Assembly (NCBI RefSeq): GCF_010977555.1
Contig: NZ_CP048815.1
Location: forward strand, 2,224,501-2,288,500
Reading direction: 5' to 3'
DNA length: 64,000 bases
Source of the DNA: Caulobacter rhizosphaerae
GTDB lineage: Bacteria > Pseudomonadota > Alphaproteobacteria > Caulobacterales > Caulobacteraceae
The notes beneath the pieces were generated by a model, which saw only the letters and a list, made by a program, of their open reading frames with translations, ran no database searches and was not told the origin of the DNA. Position 1 is the stretch's first letter. Each line of letters opens with the position of its first letter. The position numbers and the translations under genes were made by a program. Below, piece by piece: positions 24,851 through 32,921 of the stretch.

Positions 24851-27800
24851 ATGGCCTCGTCCAGTCGTCAGCGTAGGGGGAAAGGCGTGAAGCTCTCGCT
24901 GGCCGTGGCGATCAGCCTTGCGCTGGCGTGGGGCGTCGCCAGCGCGCAGACGCGACCGCAACGCTTCGACATTCCCGCAGGGCCGGCGCTGACGACGCTG
25001 CAGGCCTTCTTCCGCCAGTCGGGCCTGCAGGTCCTGGCCAGCAGCGGCGACCTCGAGGGCGTCACCACCTGGCCCGTTGTCGGCGCGTTCGATAGCGAGG
25101 CGGCCTTGAGGATCCTGCTTCAGGGCACAGGTCTGGCCGCACGGTCGCGGCCCAATGGAACCGTGCTGATCGTCAAGGTGAGCGTTCCGGCGACGATGAT
25201 CGCACCGCCCGAGGAACAGACGCTGGTCACGCCCGTCATCGTTTCGGGTTTTCGCCAGAGCTACGCCGACGCCATCCGCATGAAGCGCTTGGCGGGCGGC
25301 GTCACGGATTCGATTTCCTCAGATGGTCTTGGCCGATTTCCGGACCTGAACGTCGGCGAGGCGGCCCAGCGCATCACCGGCGTCCAGGTCAACCGCGAAG
25401 CCGACTCGCGGAATGCGACGATCAACCTGCGAGGACTGCCCGGGACCTTCGCCCGTACGACCATCAACGGCCAGGCGTTCGCCGAACCGCTGCTGGATTC
25501 GTCCGCGCCGCTGGGGGCCTTCAACTCCGACATCTTTTCAGCCATCACGATCAACAAGTCGCCATCCGCTTCGGACCAGTCTGGAGGGCTGAGCGGCAAC
25601 ATCGACCTGAAGATCGAACCCGCCCTGAGCCGTCGCGACGGCGTGGCCTCCAAGATGTCCTATGAGCGAGACAGCCTGGGGGACCTGGGCTCGCCCGCGC
25701 TCACCCTCTCCGCCGCCCATCACTTCACGCCCAGCCTGGCCGCCTTCGCGGTCGTGGCGTTCAAGCAAGAGCGGTTCCGGCGGGATTCGATCAATTTCCC
25801 TCAATACACCCCGCTCAACGCGCTGACGCCTGACTTCCAGACTCTCTACAGCGACTACTACGCACCCCTGCTGCCTGACGGGACCTGCCCGAGCCTTGAA
25901 ACCTGCAGCGTCATCGGTACGGGCCACGCCGCGCGGACGGGCGTCCTGACGCCTTCGGACGTCCGCCAACTCGTCAAGCTGAACAAGGGGGCCCTGGTGA
26001 CCGCGGCGGGCGGCGTCGAGGCCGCGCCGACCTCCAGCCTTAAGCTCGGCCTCAGCGGCTTCTTCACGCGTCGCCATCTGGGCGAGAACTTCACCGAGAT
26101 GAACGAGGTCGACCTGCGCTCGCCGCTCACGGTCGTCACGCCTGTCAGTGGCGTCCAGCGGTTGTCCGACGGCTTGGCCTACGTAAACGCCGTCAATTTC
26201 GCCAACGCCCAGGTGAACACCTCCTTTCGGTCCGAGCCGATCGTCCAACAGGCCTGGAGCCTGAACGGCGAGGCGCATTGGGCGTCGGGTCCCTGGGCCG
26301 TCGCGGGCGTCCTGACCAGTTCTCGCGGAGCTTACGACTACACCCAGACCCAGATCGACTGGCGCAATGTCGCCAAGTCGGGCGGCAACGGCGTTTCGGG
26401 GACGCTGTTCACGGGCGGGGGCGATATTCGCGAGTATGTCCTGACCCTTTCGCCGCGCTCGCTCCCCCAGGTCACGCCGGGCCCCTGGACCTGGCTGGGG
26501 CCGGCCAATCCCGCCTTCCAGCAGAACGGGCAGGGCGACCAACTGGTGGTCGCCGGGAACGCCGGCTACACCCGCACCGCTATCGACGCGGGGCAGGTCG
26601 ATATCGATCGCGTACTCGATGGCGGCCCGATCACGGGGATTTCCGGCGGCGCGCGCTTCGAGCATGCCGACTTCACCTCCATCGGCTATCGCGCCAGCGC
26701 CAAGGGTGTAAACACCAGCAATATCGACGGCAGCTTCCTGAAGAGCAGCGTCTATGCGGCGGACTTCTTCGGCGGCGTCGCCAAGGGCTATCTCAATCCG
26801 TTCGCAAGCATCGACTACCACTACGCGATTGCGAGGCTGAGGCCGGTCACGCTCGCCCCGGGCGACGCCCCGACGGCGAACGGCTGGGTCAACGATCCCG
26901 CCAACGAGTCGTATTCGGCCAATAATTTCAGCGTTTCGGATCATACCCTGGCGGCTTACGCCCAAGGCCTGTTCGAATGGCGGGTGCTTGGCGGGCCGGT
27001 GCGTGGAAATCTCGGTCTGCGGTACGAGCGGACGGACCAGGCGGTCGTCACCCTGAACCGCATCACGGCGCCGTCGGGCGATACCCGCTACGACCTCGCC
27101 CGCTTCAGGAACCGCGACGCCGAATGGCTTCCCTCCCTATTGTTGACCGCAGACCTGAGCGACAGCCTGGTTTTGCGATGGGCGTCCTATGAGACCTTCG
27201 TGCGACCCCAGCCGCGCACGCTCAGCCCCGCCAGTTCCGTCACGGTCACTGACCAGGGATTCAACATCGCCTATGGCGGTTATGAGCTGAAGCCGTTCTT
27301 GGCGCTGTCGCACGACCTGTCCCTGGAATGGTACAATCGTCCGGGCGGCATGGTCTCGCTCGATGTCTATCGCAAGGACATCAGCAATCTGGTGACCACC
27401 GAGAACCGCATCGAACGGCTGTGTCCCACGGATGCGACCGCCTTCGGTCTCGGCCATCTGACCGTCAATAACGGCCAGTGCCTCAGCGACATCCTCGTCA
27501 ACGGCCACCCCGCCGTGATCACAGCATCCGGCGCCTTCAACCAGAGCCGGCCGCTCAAGGTGACGGGTCTGGAGTTCAGTGTTCAGCAGAACCTGGACTT
27601 CCTTTCGGGCTTCTGGAGAAACTTCGGCGGCGTCATCAACTACTCGCTCACCCACATCGACGGCCGCAACGCCGACGGTTCCAAGGCCGTCCTGGCGGGC
27701 GTTTCTGCGCGGAGCATGAACGTCATCGGCTACTATGAAGCCGCCCGGCTGGGCATTCGCGTCGTCTACAACTACCGCGATGAGTACTACATCGCCGGCA

Positions 27801-28015
27801 TCAACACGTTCACCGGCGCGACCAGCCGCGTGAAGGCGCGGGGACAGCTGGACTCGTCGATCTCCTTCGCGATGAGTGAGCGCATGCACGTATCCGCAGA
27901 CGTCTATAACTTGACGAATGAGCGCCGCACTCAATACCAGACCGTCGAGGCTGTCCCTCGCGCCAACGACTATGACGGTCGCGCGGTGACTGTTTCGCTC
28001 CGCCGCATCTTCTGA
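24851..28015 (+). CDS. TonB-dependent transducer with N-terminal STN signalling domain (FecA-like)
   Basis: 1054 residues from the ATG at 24851 (GAGGAGGGG just upstream); the frame is open from 24812. A signal peptide ends near VASAQ. The STN domain follows at about residues 35-100 (FDIPAGPALTTLQAFFRQSGLQVLA), then the TonB box region, the plug (GRFPDLNVGEAAQRITGVQV, INLRGLPGTFARTTINGQAF) and the barrel ending in VSLRRIF. The STN domain would contact the FecR-like protein and turn on the ECF sigma factor. From the plug onward it is highly similar to the receptor at 18652, which indicates duplication. Substrate unknown; the local BNR protein hints at a glycan. Confidence 0.93.
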   Translation: MASSSRQRRGKGVKLSLAVAISLALAWGVASAQTRPQRFDIPAGPALTTLQAFFRQSGLQVLASSGDLEGVTTWPVVGAFDSEAALRILLQGTGLAARSRPNGTVLIVKVSVPATMIAPPEEQTLVTPVIVSGFRQSYADAIRMKRLAGGVTDSISSDGLGRFPDLNVGEAAQRITGVQVNREADSRNATINLRGLPGTFARTTINGQAFAEPLLDSSAPLGAFNSDIFSAITINKSPSASDQSGGLSGNIDLKIEPALSRRDGVASKMSYERDSLGDLGSPALTLSAAHHFTPSLAAFAVVAFKQERFRRDSINFPQYTPLNALTPDFQTLYSDYYAPLLPDGTCPSLETCSVIGTGHAARTGVLTPSDVRQLVKLNKGALVTAAGGVEAAPTSSLKLGLSGFFTRRHLGENFTEMNEVDLRSPLTVVTPVSGVQRLSDGLAYVNAVNFANAQVNTSFRSEPIVQQAWSLNGEAHWASGPWAVAGVLTSSRGAYDYTQTQIDWRNVAKSGGNGVSGTLFTGGGDIREYVLTLSPRSLPQVTPGPWTWLGPANPAFQQNGQGDQLVVAGNAGYTRTAIDAGQVDIDRVLDGGPITGISGGARFEHADFTSIGYRASAKGVNTSNIDGSFLKSSVYAADFFGGVAKGYLNPFASIDYHYAIARLRPVTLAPGDAPTANGWVNDPANESYSANNFSVSDHTLAAYAQGLFEWRVLGGPVRGNLGLRYERTDQAVVTLNRITAPSGDTRYDLARFRNRDAEWLPSLLLTADLSDSLVLRWASYETFVRPQPRTLSPASSVTVTDQGFNIAYGGYELKPFLALSHDLSLEWYNRPGGMVSLDVYRKDISNLVTTENRIERLCPTDATAFGLGHLTVNNGQCLSDILVNGHPAVITASGAFNQSRPLKVTGLEFSVQQNLDFLSGFWRNFGGVINYSLTHIDGRNADGSKAVLAGVSARSMNVIGYYEAARLGIRVVYNYRDEYYIAGINTFTGATSRVKARGQLDSSISFAMSERMHVSADVYNLTNERRTQYQTVEAVPRANDYDGRAVTVSLRRIF

Positions 28016-28122
28016 CTACGACACCTCTCTGGCGGGCTGTTCTGAGCTCTGGGATCAGCGGGGCGCCTCCCGGTCTCGCCGCTTTCAGGAGCAGCCCGTG
28101 CCTCGGGTGACGCGACGCCGGT

Positions 28123-29595
28123 TCACCGAGGCCGCAGAAAGCGTCCACTACGAAGACCCGTCGGGACGCCTCGGCTCCAGCAGAGTTCGCCGTTCACCAG
28201 GACGTGCTCGATCCCCTTGGCGGGGCGGTCCGGCGCTTCGTAGGTCGCCCTGTCGATGATGGTGTCAGGATCGAAAACGGTAATGTCCGCCTTCATGCCA
28301 GGCGCGATGCGCCCGCGCGCCTTCAGGCCGAAGGTGCTGGCGGCCAGGCCCGTCATCTTGTGCACCGCGGCTTCCAGGCTGATCAGCTTCTCGTCGCGGG
28401 CATAGTGGCCGAGCACGCGAGGAAACGTGCCCCAGAGCCTCGGATGCGGCCGCTTGTCGTGCGGCAGTCCATCGGAACCAATCATGCAGCAGTCGTGGCT
28501 GAGGATCGCGCGCATATCGGCCTCGGCCATCTGGAAATAGCTGGCGCCGCCGGGCATCAGCCGTTCGGCCGCTTGCGTCTGGGTCAGGTTCCAGTCCTGG
28601 GCGATCGAGGCCAGGGTGCGACCGGACATTTCGGGATGGGGCTCGGACCAGTTGATGAGGATCTCGACCTCACCGTCCGCCAAGTCGGGTCGGATGATCG
28701 TCGAACCCGCGGTGTAGGGATAGCAGTCCAGACCCACCGGCTGGCGCCCTCTCGCTTGGTCGATCAGGCCGAGGGTCTCGGCGGCGCGGCCCCAGTTGCG
28801 TACGCCTGCGCATTTGTGGTGCGACAGGATCAGCGGCGTCTGGCTTGGCGCGGTGACCGCGAAGGCTTCCTTGAGCGCCTCGATGATGCCCTCGCGCTCG
28901 TCGCGGATGTGAGCCGTATAGACGCCGCCGGCCTCGGCCACGGTCTTGGCCAAGCCCTGGAGTTCCTCGACATCGGCCGCCGAGGCGGGGGCGTAGAACA
29001 CGCCTGAGCTCAAGCCCAGGGCGCCTTCGGCCAACGCGTCGCGCAACAGGACGTCCATGCGCGCCCGTTCGATCGCCGTGGCCGGGCGCGACAAGTCCTC
29101 CAGGCACAGGACGCGCAGCGCCGAGTGGCCGACGAGGGCCGCCACGTTGACGCGCGGCGCAGCCGCCTCGATGGCGCGGCGGTAGTCGGCGAAGGTGTCG
29201 TAGGCGAAGTCCTCGCACGCGCCCAGCAGGTTGAACGGTTCGTCGACCGCATCGTCGAAGCGCAGCATCGCGGCCGAGATCCCGCAATTGCCCGTAATCA
29301 CCGTGGTGACGCCCTGGCTGATCTTCGGCGTCATCTCGGGTTGGGTGATGCAGACCAGGTCGTCGTGGGTGTGCACGTCGATGAAGCCGGGCGCGACGAC
29401 CAGGCCCGAGGCGTCGATCACCCGCGCGCCGCCGGCGTCGAGCGCCGGACCCACGGCCAGGATCGTGTCGCCGGCCAGGGCGACATCGGCCGCGAAGGCC
29501 GGGGCGCCGCCGCCATCGATGACGAGCCCGCCCTTCAGGACGACGTCGATGGCGCGGGGAAGGGGAGGCGGAACACTCAAGGCCGCGTCACTCAA
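28123..29595 (-). CDS. N-acyl-D-amino-acid deacylase (D-aminoacylase)
   Basis: Removes the acyl group from N-acyl-D-amino acids. About 490 residues from a TTG at 29595 that overlaps the TGA of the upstream gene (TTGA); a second TTG at 29580 is also possible. The amidohydrolase fold is shown by DVHTHDD (metal-binding HxH), GNCGIS, TAHIRDE and SDGLPHDKRPHPR (catalytic Asp region). It is the last gene of the operon ridA - D-serine dehydratase-like - D-aminoacylase, whose tight spacing indicates cotranscription. The product D-amino acid would be the substrate of the neighbouring PLP enzyme. The family is certain; side-chain preference is unknown. Confidence 0.9.
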   Translation of the reverse strand: MSDAALSVPPPLPRAIDVVLKGGLVIDGGGAPAFAADVALAGDTILAVGPALDAGGARVIDASGLVVAPGFIDVHTHDDLVCITQPEMTPKISQGVTTVITGNCGISAAMLRFDDAVDEPFNLLGACEDFAYDTFADYRRAIEAAAPRVNVAALVGHSALRVLCLEDLSRPATAIERARMDVLLRDALAEGALGLSSGVFYAPASAADVEELQGLAKTVAEAGGVYTAHIRDEREGIIEALKEAFAVTAPSQTPLILSHHKCAGVRNWGRAAETLGLIDQARGRQPVGLDCYPYTAGSTIIRPDLADGEVEILINWSEPHPEMSGRTLASIAQDWNLTQTQAAERLMPGGASYFQMAEADMRAILSHDCCMIGSDGLPHDKRPHPRLWGTFPRVLGHYARDEKLISLEAAVHKMTGLAASTFGLKARGRIAPGMKADITVFDPDTIIDRATYEAPDRPAKGIEHVLVNGELCWSRGVPTGLRSGRFLRPR

Positions 29596-30881
29596 AAGAA
29601 GGTCTTCAGGCCGCCGAGCACGGCATAGGCTTCGTCGACCTCCAGCAGCACCGACCACTTGTCGAAGGTGGTGCAAGGGTGGGAGATCTCGAAGCCCACC
29701 ACGTCGCCCACGGCGAGGTCGGTATCGGGCGTGAGGGTCAGGAAGCCGTGCTGGTCGGCCAGCTTGGCCGTCACGACGCCGCCGATGGGCTGGGGCGCGG
29801 CGTGCAGTCCTTCGCGGAACCAGCGGGTGGCCGTCGGCAAGTGGATGTCGAACGAGACGTCGCGCTTGCCCATCATGACGATCGCCAGGTCCGGCTGCGG
29901 TCGCGAGATGACCCGCGCCCACACTTCCAGCGCCGGACGCAGCCGGGGCGGCTCGCCGAGGGCGGCGCGGTCGTCCATCCGGCTCAACAGTTCGCGGTAG
30001 AAGCCGCTGTCGTGGGTGACGTAACAGCCGCTGCGCAGCACAATCGTCGCGCCGGGAGCCTCGCCAGCCAAGGCCCTGGCGACCAGGTCGTAATAGGCCG
30101 AGCCGCCGGCGGTCAGGATCGAGCCCTCCGGATCGGCCAGCAGGGCCTCCTGGCGCAGGCGGTGGTGGAAGCCCAGCAGGCCGCCCAGATAGCCGTTGAT
30201 TTCCACGGCGTCCTGTTTGGCGTGGTCGCTGAAGACCAGACCTTCATAGCCCTCGACGCCATGCAGGGCGACGCCAGGCAGGTCGCGGATCAGGCGCGCC
30301 AGGGCCAGGCCCTGGTCCAGGGAACGGACGCCGCAGCGGCCGTCGGCCATGCCCAGCTCGATCAGCAGGCGGGCGGCGGGAGCGGCGGGGGGGCGGGCGA
30401 AGATCTCCGAGATCGCCCGCGCGCCTTCGGCGCTGTCGACCAGCACATAGACGGGGCGGTCGGGCGCGGCGGCGGTCAGGTCGCGCAAGGCTTCGATCTC
30501 GGCCCGGCCGACCAGCTGGTTGGCCAGGATCAGGTTGGGCGCGCCAAGGTCGTGGCACAGCTTCAGCTGGGTCATGGTGGCGGCCGTCAGGCCCCAGGCG
30601 CCGCCTTCAAGCTGCCGGATCAGCAGCTGCGGGCACATGGTCGTCTTGGCGTGCGGGGCCAATTTGGCGCCGGCCCGGCCGACATAGGCCTGCATGACCG
30701 ATAGGTTGTTGTCGATCGCCGCGCGCTTCAGCACCGCGGCGGGAAAGGGGATGTCGCCGCCGAACAGGCTCAGGCTGCGTCCGGCCAGCTCGCCGAGCCG
30801 TTGCACCGAACCGTCCAGCGGTATGGCCTTGGTTCCAGGCGCCAGATCCAGCGCGTCGAGATCGGCGAGCGACATCGTCAT
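29592..30881 (-). CDS. D-serine dehydratase-like / D-threonine aldolase family PLP enzyme
   Basis: 429 residues, fold type III (alanine-racemase-like). The PLP Lys is K79 in APHAKTTMCP. The C-terminal domain of this family carries a metal site seen here as SHPCTTFDKW (His and Cys). Such enzymes deaminate D-serine or cleave D-threonine; this member is close to proteins annotated amino acid deaminase. It starts 2 bases after the ridA stop and ends overlapping the D-aminoacylase start. D-serine dehydratases release 2-aminoacrylate, the compound RidA clears, so the pairing favours a dehydratase role. An alternative ATG lies at 30875. Confidence 0.85.
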   Translation of the reverse strand: MTMSLADLDALDLAPGTKAIPLDGSVQRLGELAGRSLSLFGGDIPFPAAVLKRAAIDNNLSVMQAYVGRAGAKLAPHAKTTMCPQLLIRQLEGGAWGLTAATMTQLKLCHDLGAPNLILANQLVGRAEIEALRDLTAAAPDRPVYVLVDSAEGARAISEIFARPPAAPAARLLIELGMADGRCGVRSLDQGLALARLIRDLPGVALHGVEGYEGLVFSDHAKQDAVEINGYLGGLLGFHHRLRQEALLADPEGSILTAGGSAYYDLVARALAGEAPGATIVLRSGCYVTHDSGFYRELLSRMDDRAALGEPPRLRPALEVWARVISRPQPDLAIVMMGKRDVSFDIHLPTATRWFREGLHAAPQPIGGVVTAKLADQHGFLTLTPDTDLAVGDVVGFEISHPCTTFDKWSVLLEVDEAYAVLGGLKTFF

Positions 30882-30883
30882 GG

Positions 30884-31273
30884 TCAGGTCTGCGGGATCA
30901 GGGCGATCACCTCGATCTCGACCTTGCAGTCGATCATCATCGGCGACTGGACACAGGCGCGGGCCGGCGGGGCCTTGCCGAAATAACTGCTGTAGACGCG
31001 ATTGAACGCGTGGAAGTCGCGGGCGTCGTCCAGCCAGACATTGGCCTTGACCACGTCTTCCAGCGTGCAGCCGGCCTTGGCCAGGATGGCGACCAAGTTC
31101 GCGATGACCTTATGGGTCTGGGGCACGACGCCGCCGTCGACCACTTCGCCGTTCTCGTCCATCGGCACTTGGCCCGATACGAAGACGAAGCCGTTGGCGA
31201 TCGTGGCCTGACAGAAGGGAAGGGCCTGGCCGCCGGTGCCCGTGGTGGATGCGCCGATGCGTTCGATGGACAA
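30884..31273 (-). CDS. ridA: RidA family enamine/imine deaminase
   Basis: 129 residues from a TTG at 31273, chosen because AGGAGA lies six bases ahead and the protein then begins SIERIGAS, as family members do; an upstream ATG at 31318 lacks such a site. The family core is visible: FVFVSGQVPMD, VVKANVWLDDARDFHAFNRVYSSYF and PARACVQ, whose Arg is the conserved substrate carboxylate ligand. It hydrolyses 2-aminoacrylate and related enamines in the cytoplasm and protects PLP enzymes. It is the first gene of the D-amino-acid operon and divergent from the RpiR-type regulator. Confidence 0.92.
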   Translation of the reverse strand: MSIERIGASTTGTGGQALPFCQATIANGFVFVSGQVPMDENGEVVDGGVVPQTHKVIANLVAILAKAGCTLEDVVKANVWLDDARDFHAFNRVYSSYFGKAPPARACVQSPMMIDCKVEIEVIALIPQT

Positions 31274-31342
31274 GGAAGTCTCCTGACTCAAGGTCGAGTT
31301 CTGCGTGTCAGGAGCCATGTCGGGTGTTGTCGTGTCAACGAA

Positions 31343-31362
31343 AATGTAGCAAAACTATCATT
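31343..31362. promoter_or_regulatory. candidate operator between ridA and the RpiR-type regulator
   Basis: Near-palindrome AATG-TAG-CAAAA-CTA-T-CATT with one extra base in the right arm, in the divergent promoter region. RpiR/MurR proteins bind such inverted sites, so it is a fair candidate; no binding data are implied. Confidence 0.35.
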
Positions 31363-31452
31363 GTTGTGGGGTGCGATGTCGCCGCATTGTTTGCGACGTG
31401 GCGTCGTTGTCGATATCAGTCGTCAGGAATGCGTGGCGAGACGGGGGCGTTC

Positions 31453-32391
31453 GTGAACCAGCCTGGAAATTCCGACGACCGCGGCGACATACTTCCGCGC
31501 CTTGAGGCGATGATGGAGTCGATGACGAGGTCGGATCTCAAGATCGCCAAGCTGATCCTGAAGTCGCCCCACGAGTTCGTCCGCGCCAGCGTCCGGTCCG
31601 TCGCCGCCGATCTTGGCGTCAGCGAGCCCACCGTCCTGCGGTTCTGCCGCACGGTCGGATGCGAGGGCTTCAAGGATCTGAAATTCCGCCTGATCCAGGA
31701 GTTGGCTCACGCCCAGGCCATGACCGACCAGCGCGAGCGGGCGACCCGTCCGACGCTGGTCCGGAGTGAAGGTGCACCGGCCTCCGGCGTCGATGACGCA
31801 GTCGCCGACCGGCTGTTCGACACCATCATCGACGCCCTGAGCCGCACGCGCGAGACCTTGAACGAAAAGGACTTGCAAGCCGCCGCCCAAGCCGTCGCCA
31901 AGGCCGGACGCGTGGTGGTCTACGGCATCGGCGGCAGCTCGGCCGCCCTGGCCGGCGAGATCCACAATCGGCTGTTCCGCCTCGACATCTCGGCCATGGT
32001 GTTCACGGACGGCTACGCGCAGCGCATGTCGGCCGCCATCCTGTCGCCGGGCGACGTGGCGGTGTTCCTGTCGTCCACTGGCCGTCCGCGAGAGCTGCAA
32101 GAGAGCATGGAACTGGCCAAGCATTACAAGGCCACCTGCATCGCCATCACTGACGCCGACTCGCCGCTGGGACGTGATGCGGACATATGCCTGCACGTCG
32201 GACTCTCGCCCTCGGGCGTGGAGGAGTTCCAACCCAATCCCATGCGTTTCGCTCAGCTGTTCGTCATCGACCGCCTGGCCTACGCCGTGGCCGCATCGCT
32301 TGGCGAGAGGGCTCATCTGATGCTGCGCCGGGCGCGCGGCAGCGTGGCCTGGCTGCACGGACTCGCGCCCCAGCAGCCGATCGGCGACTAG
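31453..32391 (+). CDS. RpiR/MurR family transcription regulator
   Basis: 312 residues from a GTG at 31453, which has GGGGG about six bases ahead; an in-frame ATG at 31429 is the alternative. The N-terminal RpiR helix-turn-helix is ASVRSVAADLGVSEPTVLRFCRTVGCEGFKDLKFRL. A sugar-isomerase (SIS) domain follows with VVVYGIGGSSAALAGEIHNRL and VAVFLSSTGRPRELQESMELAK. The SIS domain normally binds a phosphorylated sugar such as MurNAc-6-phosphate. It is divergent from the D-amino-acid operon and likely controls it. The presence of an amino-sugar-sensing type of regulator supports a link to peptidoglycan or amino sugar scavenging. Confidence 0.9.
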   Translation: MNQPGNSDDRGDILPRLEAMMESMTRSDLKIAKLILKSPHEFVRASVRSVAADLGVSEPTVLRFCRTVGCEGFKDLKFRLIQELAHAQAMTDQRERATRPTLVRSEGAPASGVDDAVADRLFDTIIDALSRTRETLNEKDLQAAAQAVAKAGRVVVYGIGGSSAALAGEIHNRLFRLDISAMVFTDGYAQRMSAAILSPGDVAVFLSSTGRPRELQESMELAKHYKATCIAITDADSPLGRDADICLHVGLSPSGVEEFQPNPMRFAQLFVIDRLAYAVAASLGERAHLMLRRARGSVAWLHGLAPQQPIGD

Positions 32392-32921
32392 CCGCCGGCT
32401 GCATGCAGCGCCTAATCGTCGAGAGGTGGAGTATTCTCTCGGGCTGTCGGTGCGGATATTGGCGAAGGGATCGCATGTTCGTGCGGCAGGGCGCTTCGTC
32501 TTGCCTCTATTGGTAGCGATCCCATCGTGCGCGCCCTTCGAATTCGGGCCTATTCTCGCCGCTTGAAAGCGCGCCTGTCATGGGTGCTGAAATTTCGGGC
32601 GTTGACTAGTGCATTGAAAAACAAGGAAAAATTCAGAATCTCATTGCGAGTTGCGTGTATTTTTTATCATTACTACATAAATGAATGTTTTATGATTGAC
32701 GTTATCCGAAGCGTGTGACTAACCTCGCCACATTCCGGTTGAGGCGCTCAGTTCAATCGATCCCCCTGCATCTAGAGATACAGTGGAGATTAATTCCGAG
32801 TGGCCGAGGCGGATTAAATAGAGCGGCGCAATAGCGCCGAATTAAAATAAGTATTCGATTGCGATCAGCGCTCTCACTGGGGGAGCCAGGGGATAGTCTT
32901 CTCAGCACGGGGGCAGGAATT
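32392..32921. other. 530-base AT-rich intergenic leader before the third TonB receptor
   Basis: No gene is supported. The part from about 32590 to 32870 is far more AT-rich than anything else in the window. It holds an inverted repeat at 32676-32694, a hairpin at 32824-32839 (CGGCGC-AATA-GCGCCG) and a short accidental frame at 32527-32718. It probably contains the promoter and regulatory sites of the receptor. Confidence 0.5.
32676..32694. promoter_or_regulatory. inverted repeat in the AT-rich leader
   Basis: CATAAA and TTTATG arms around a 7-base spacer, about 230 bases before the receptor start. Possible repressor site. Confidence 0.3.

Noticed and set aside
32527..32718. 63-codon frame in the AT-rich leader
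   Set aside because: Rich in Arg, Lys and Tyr with no ribosome binding site; probably untranslated leader.
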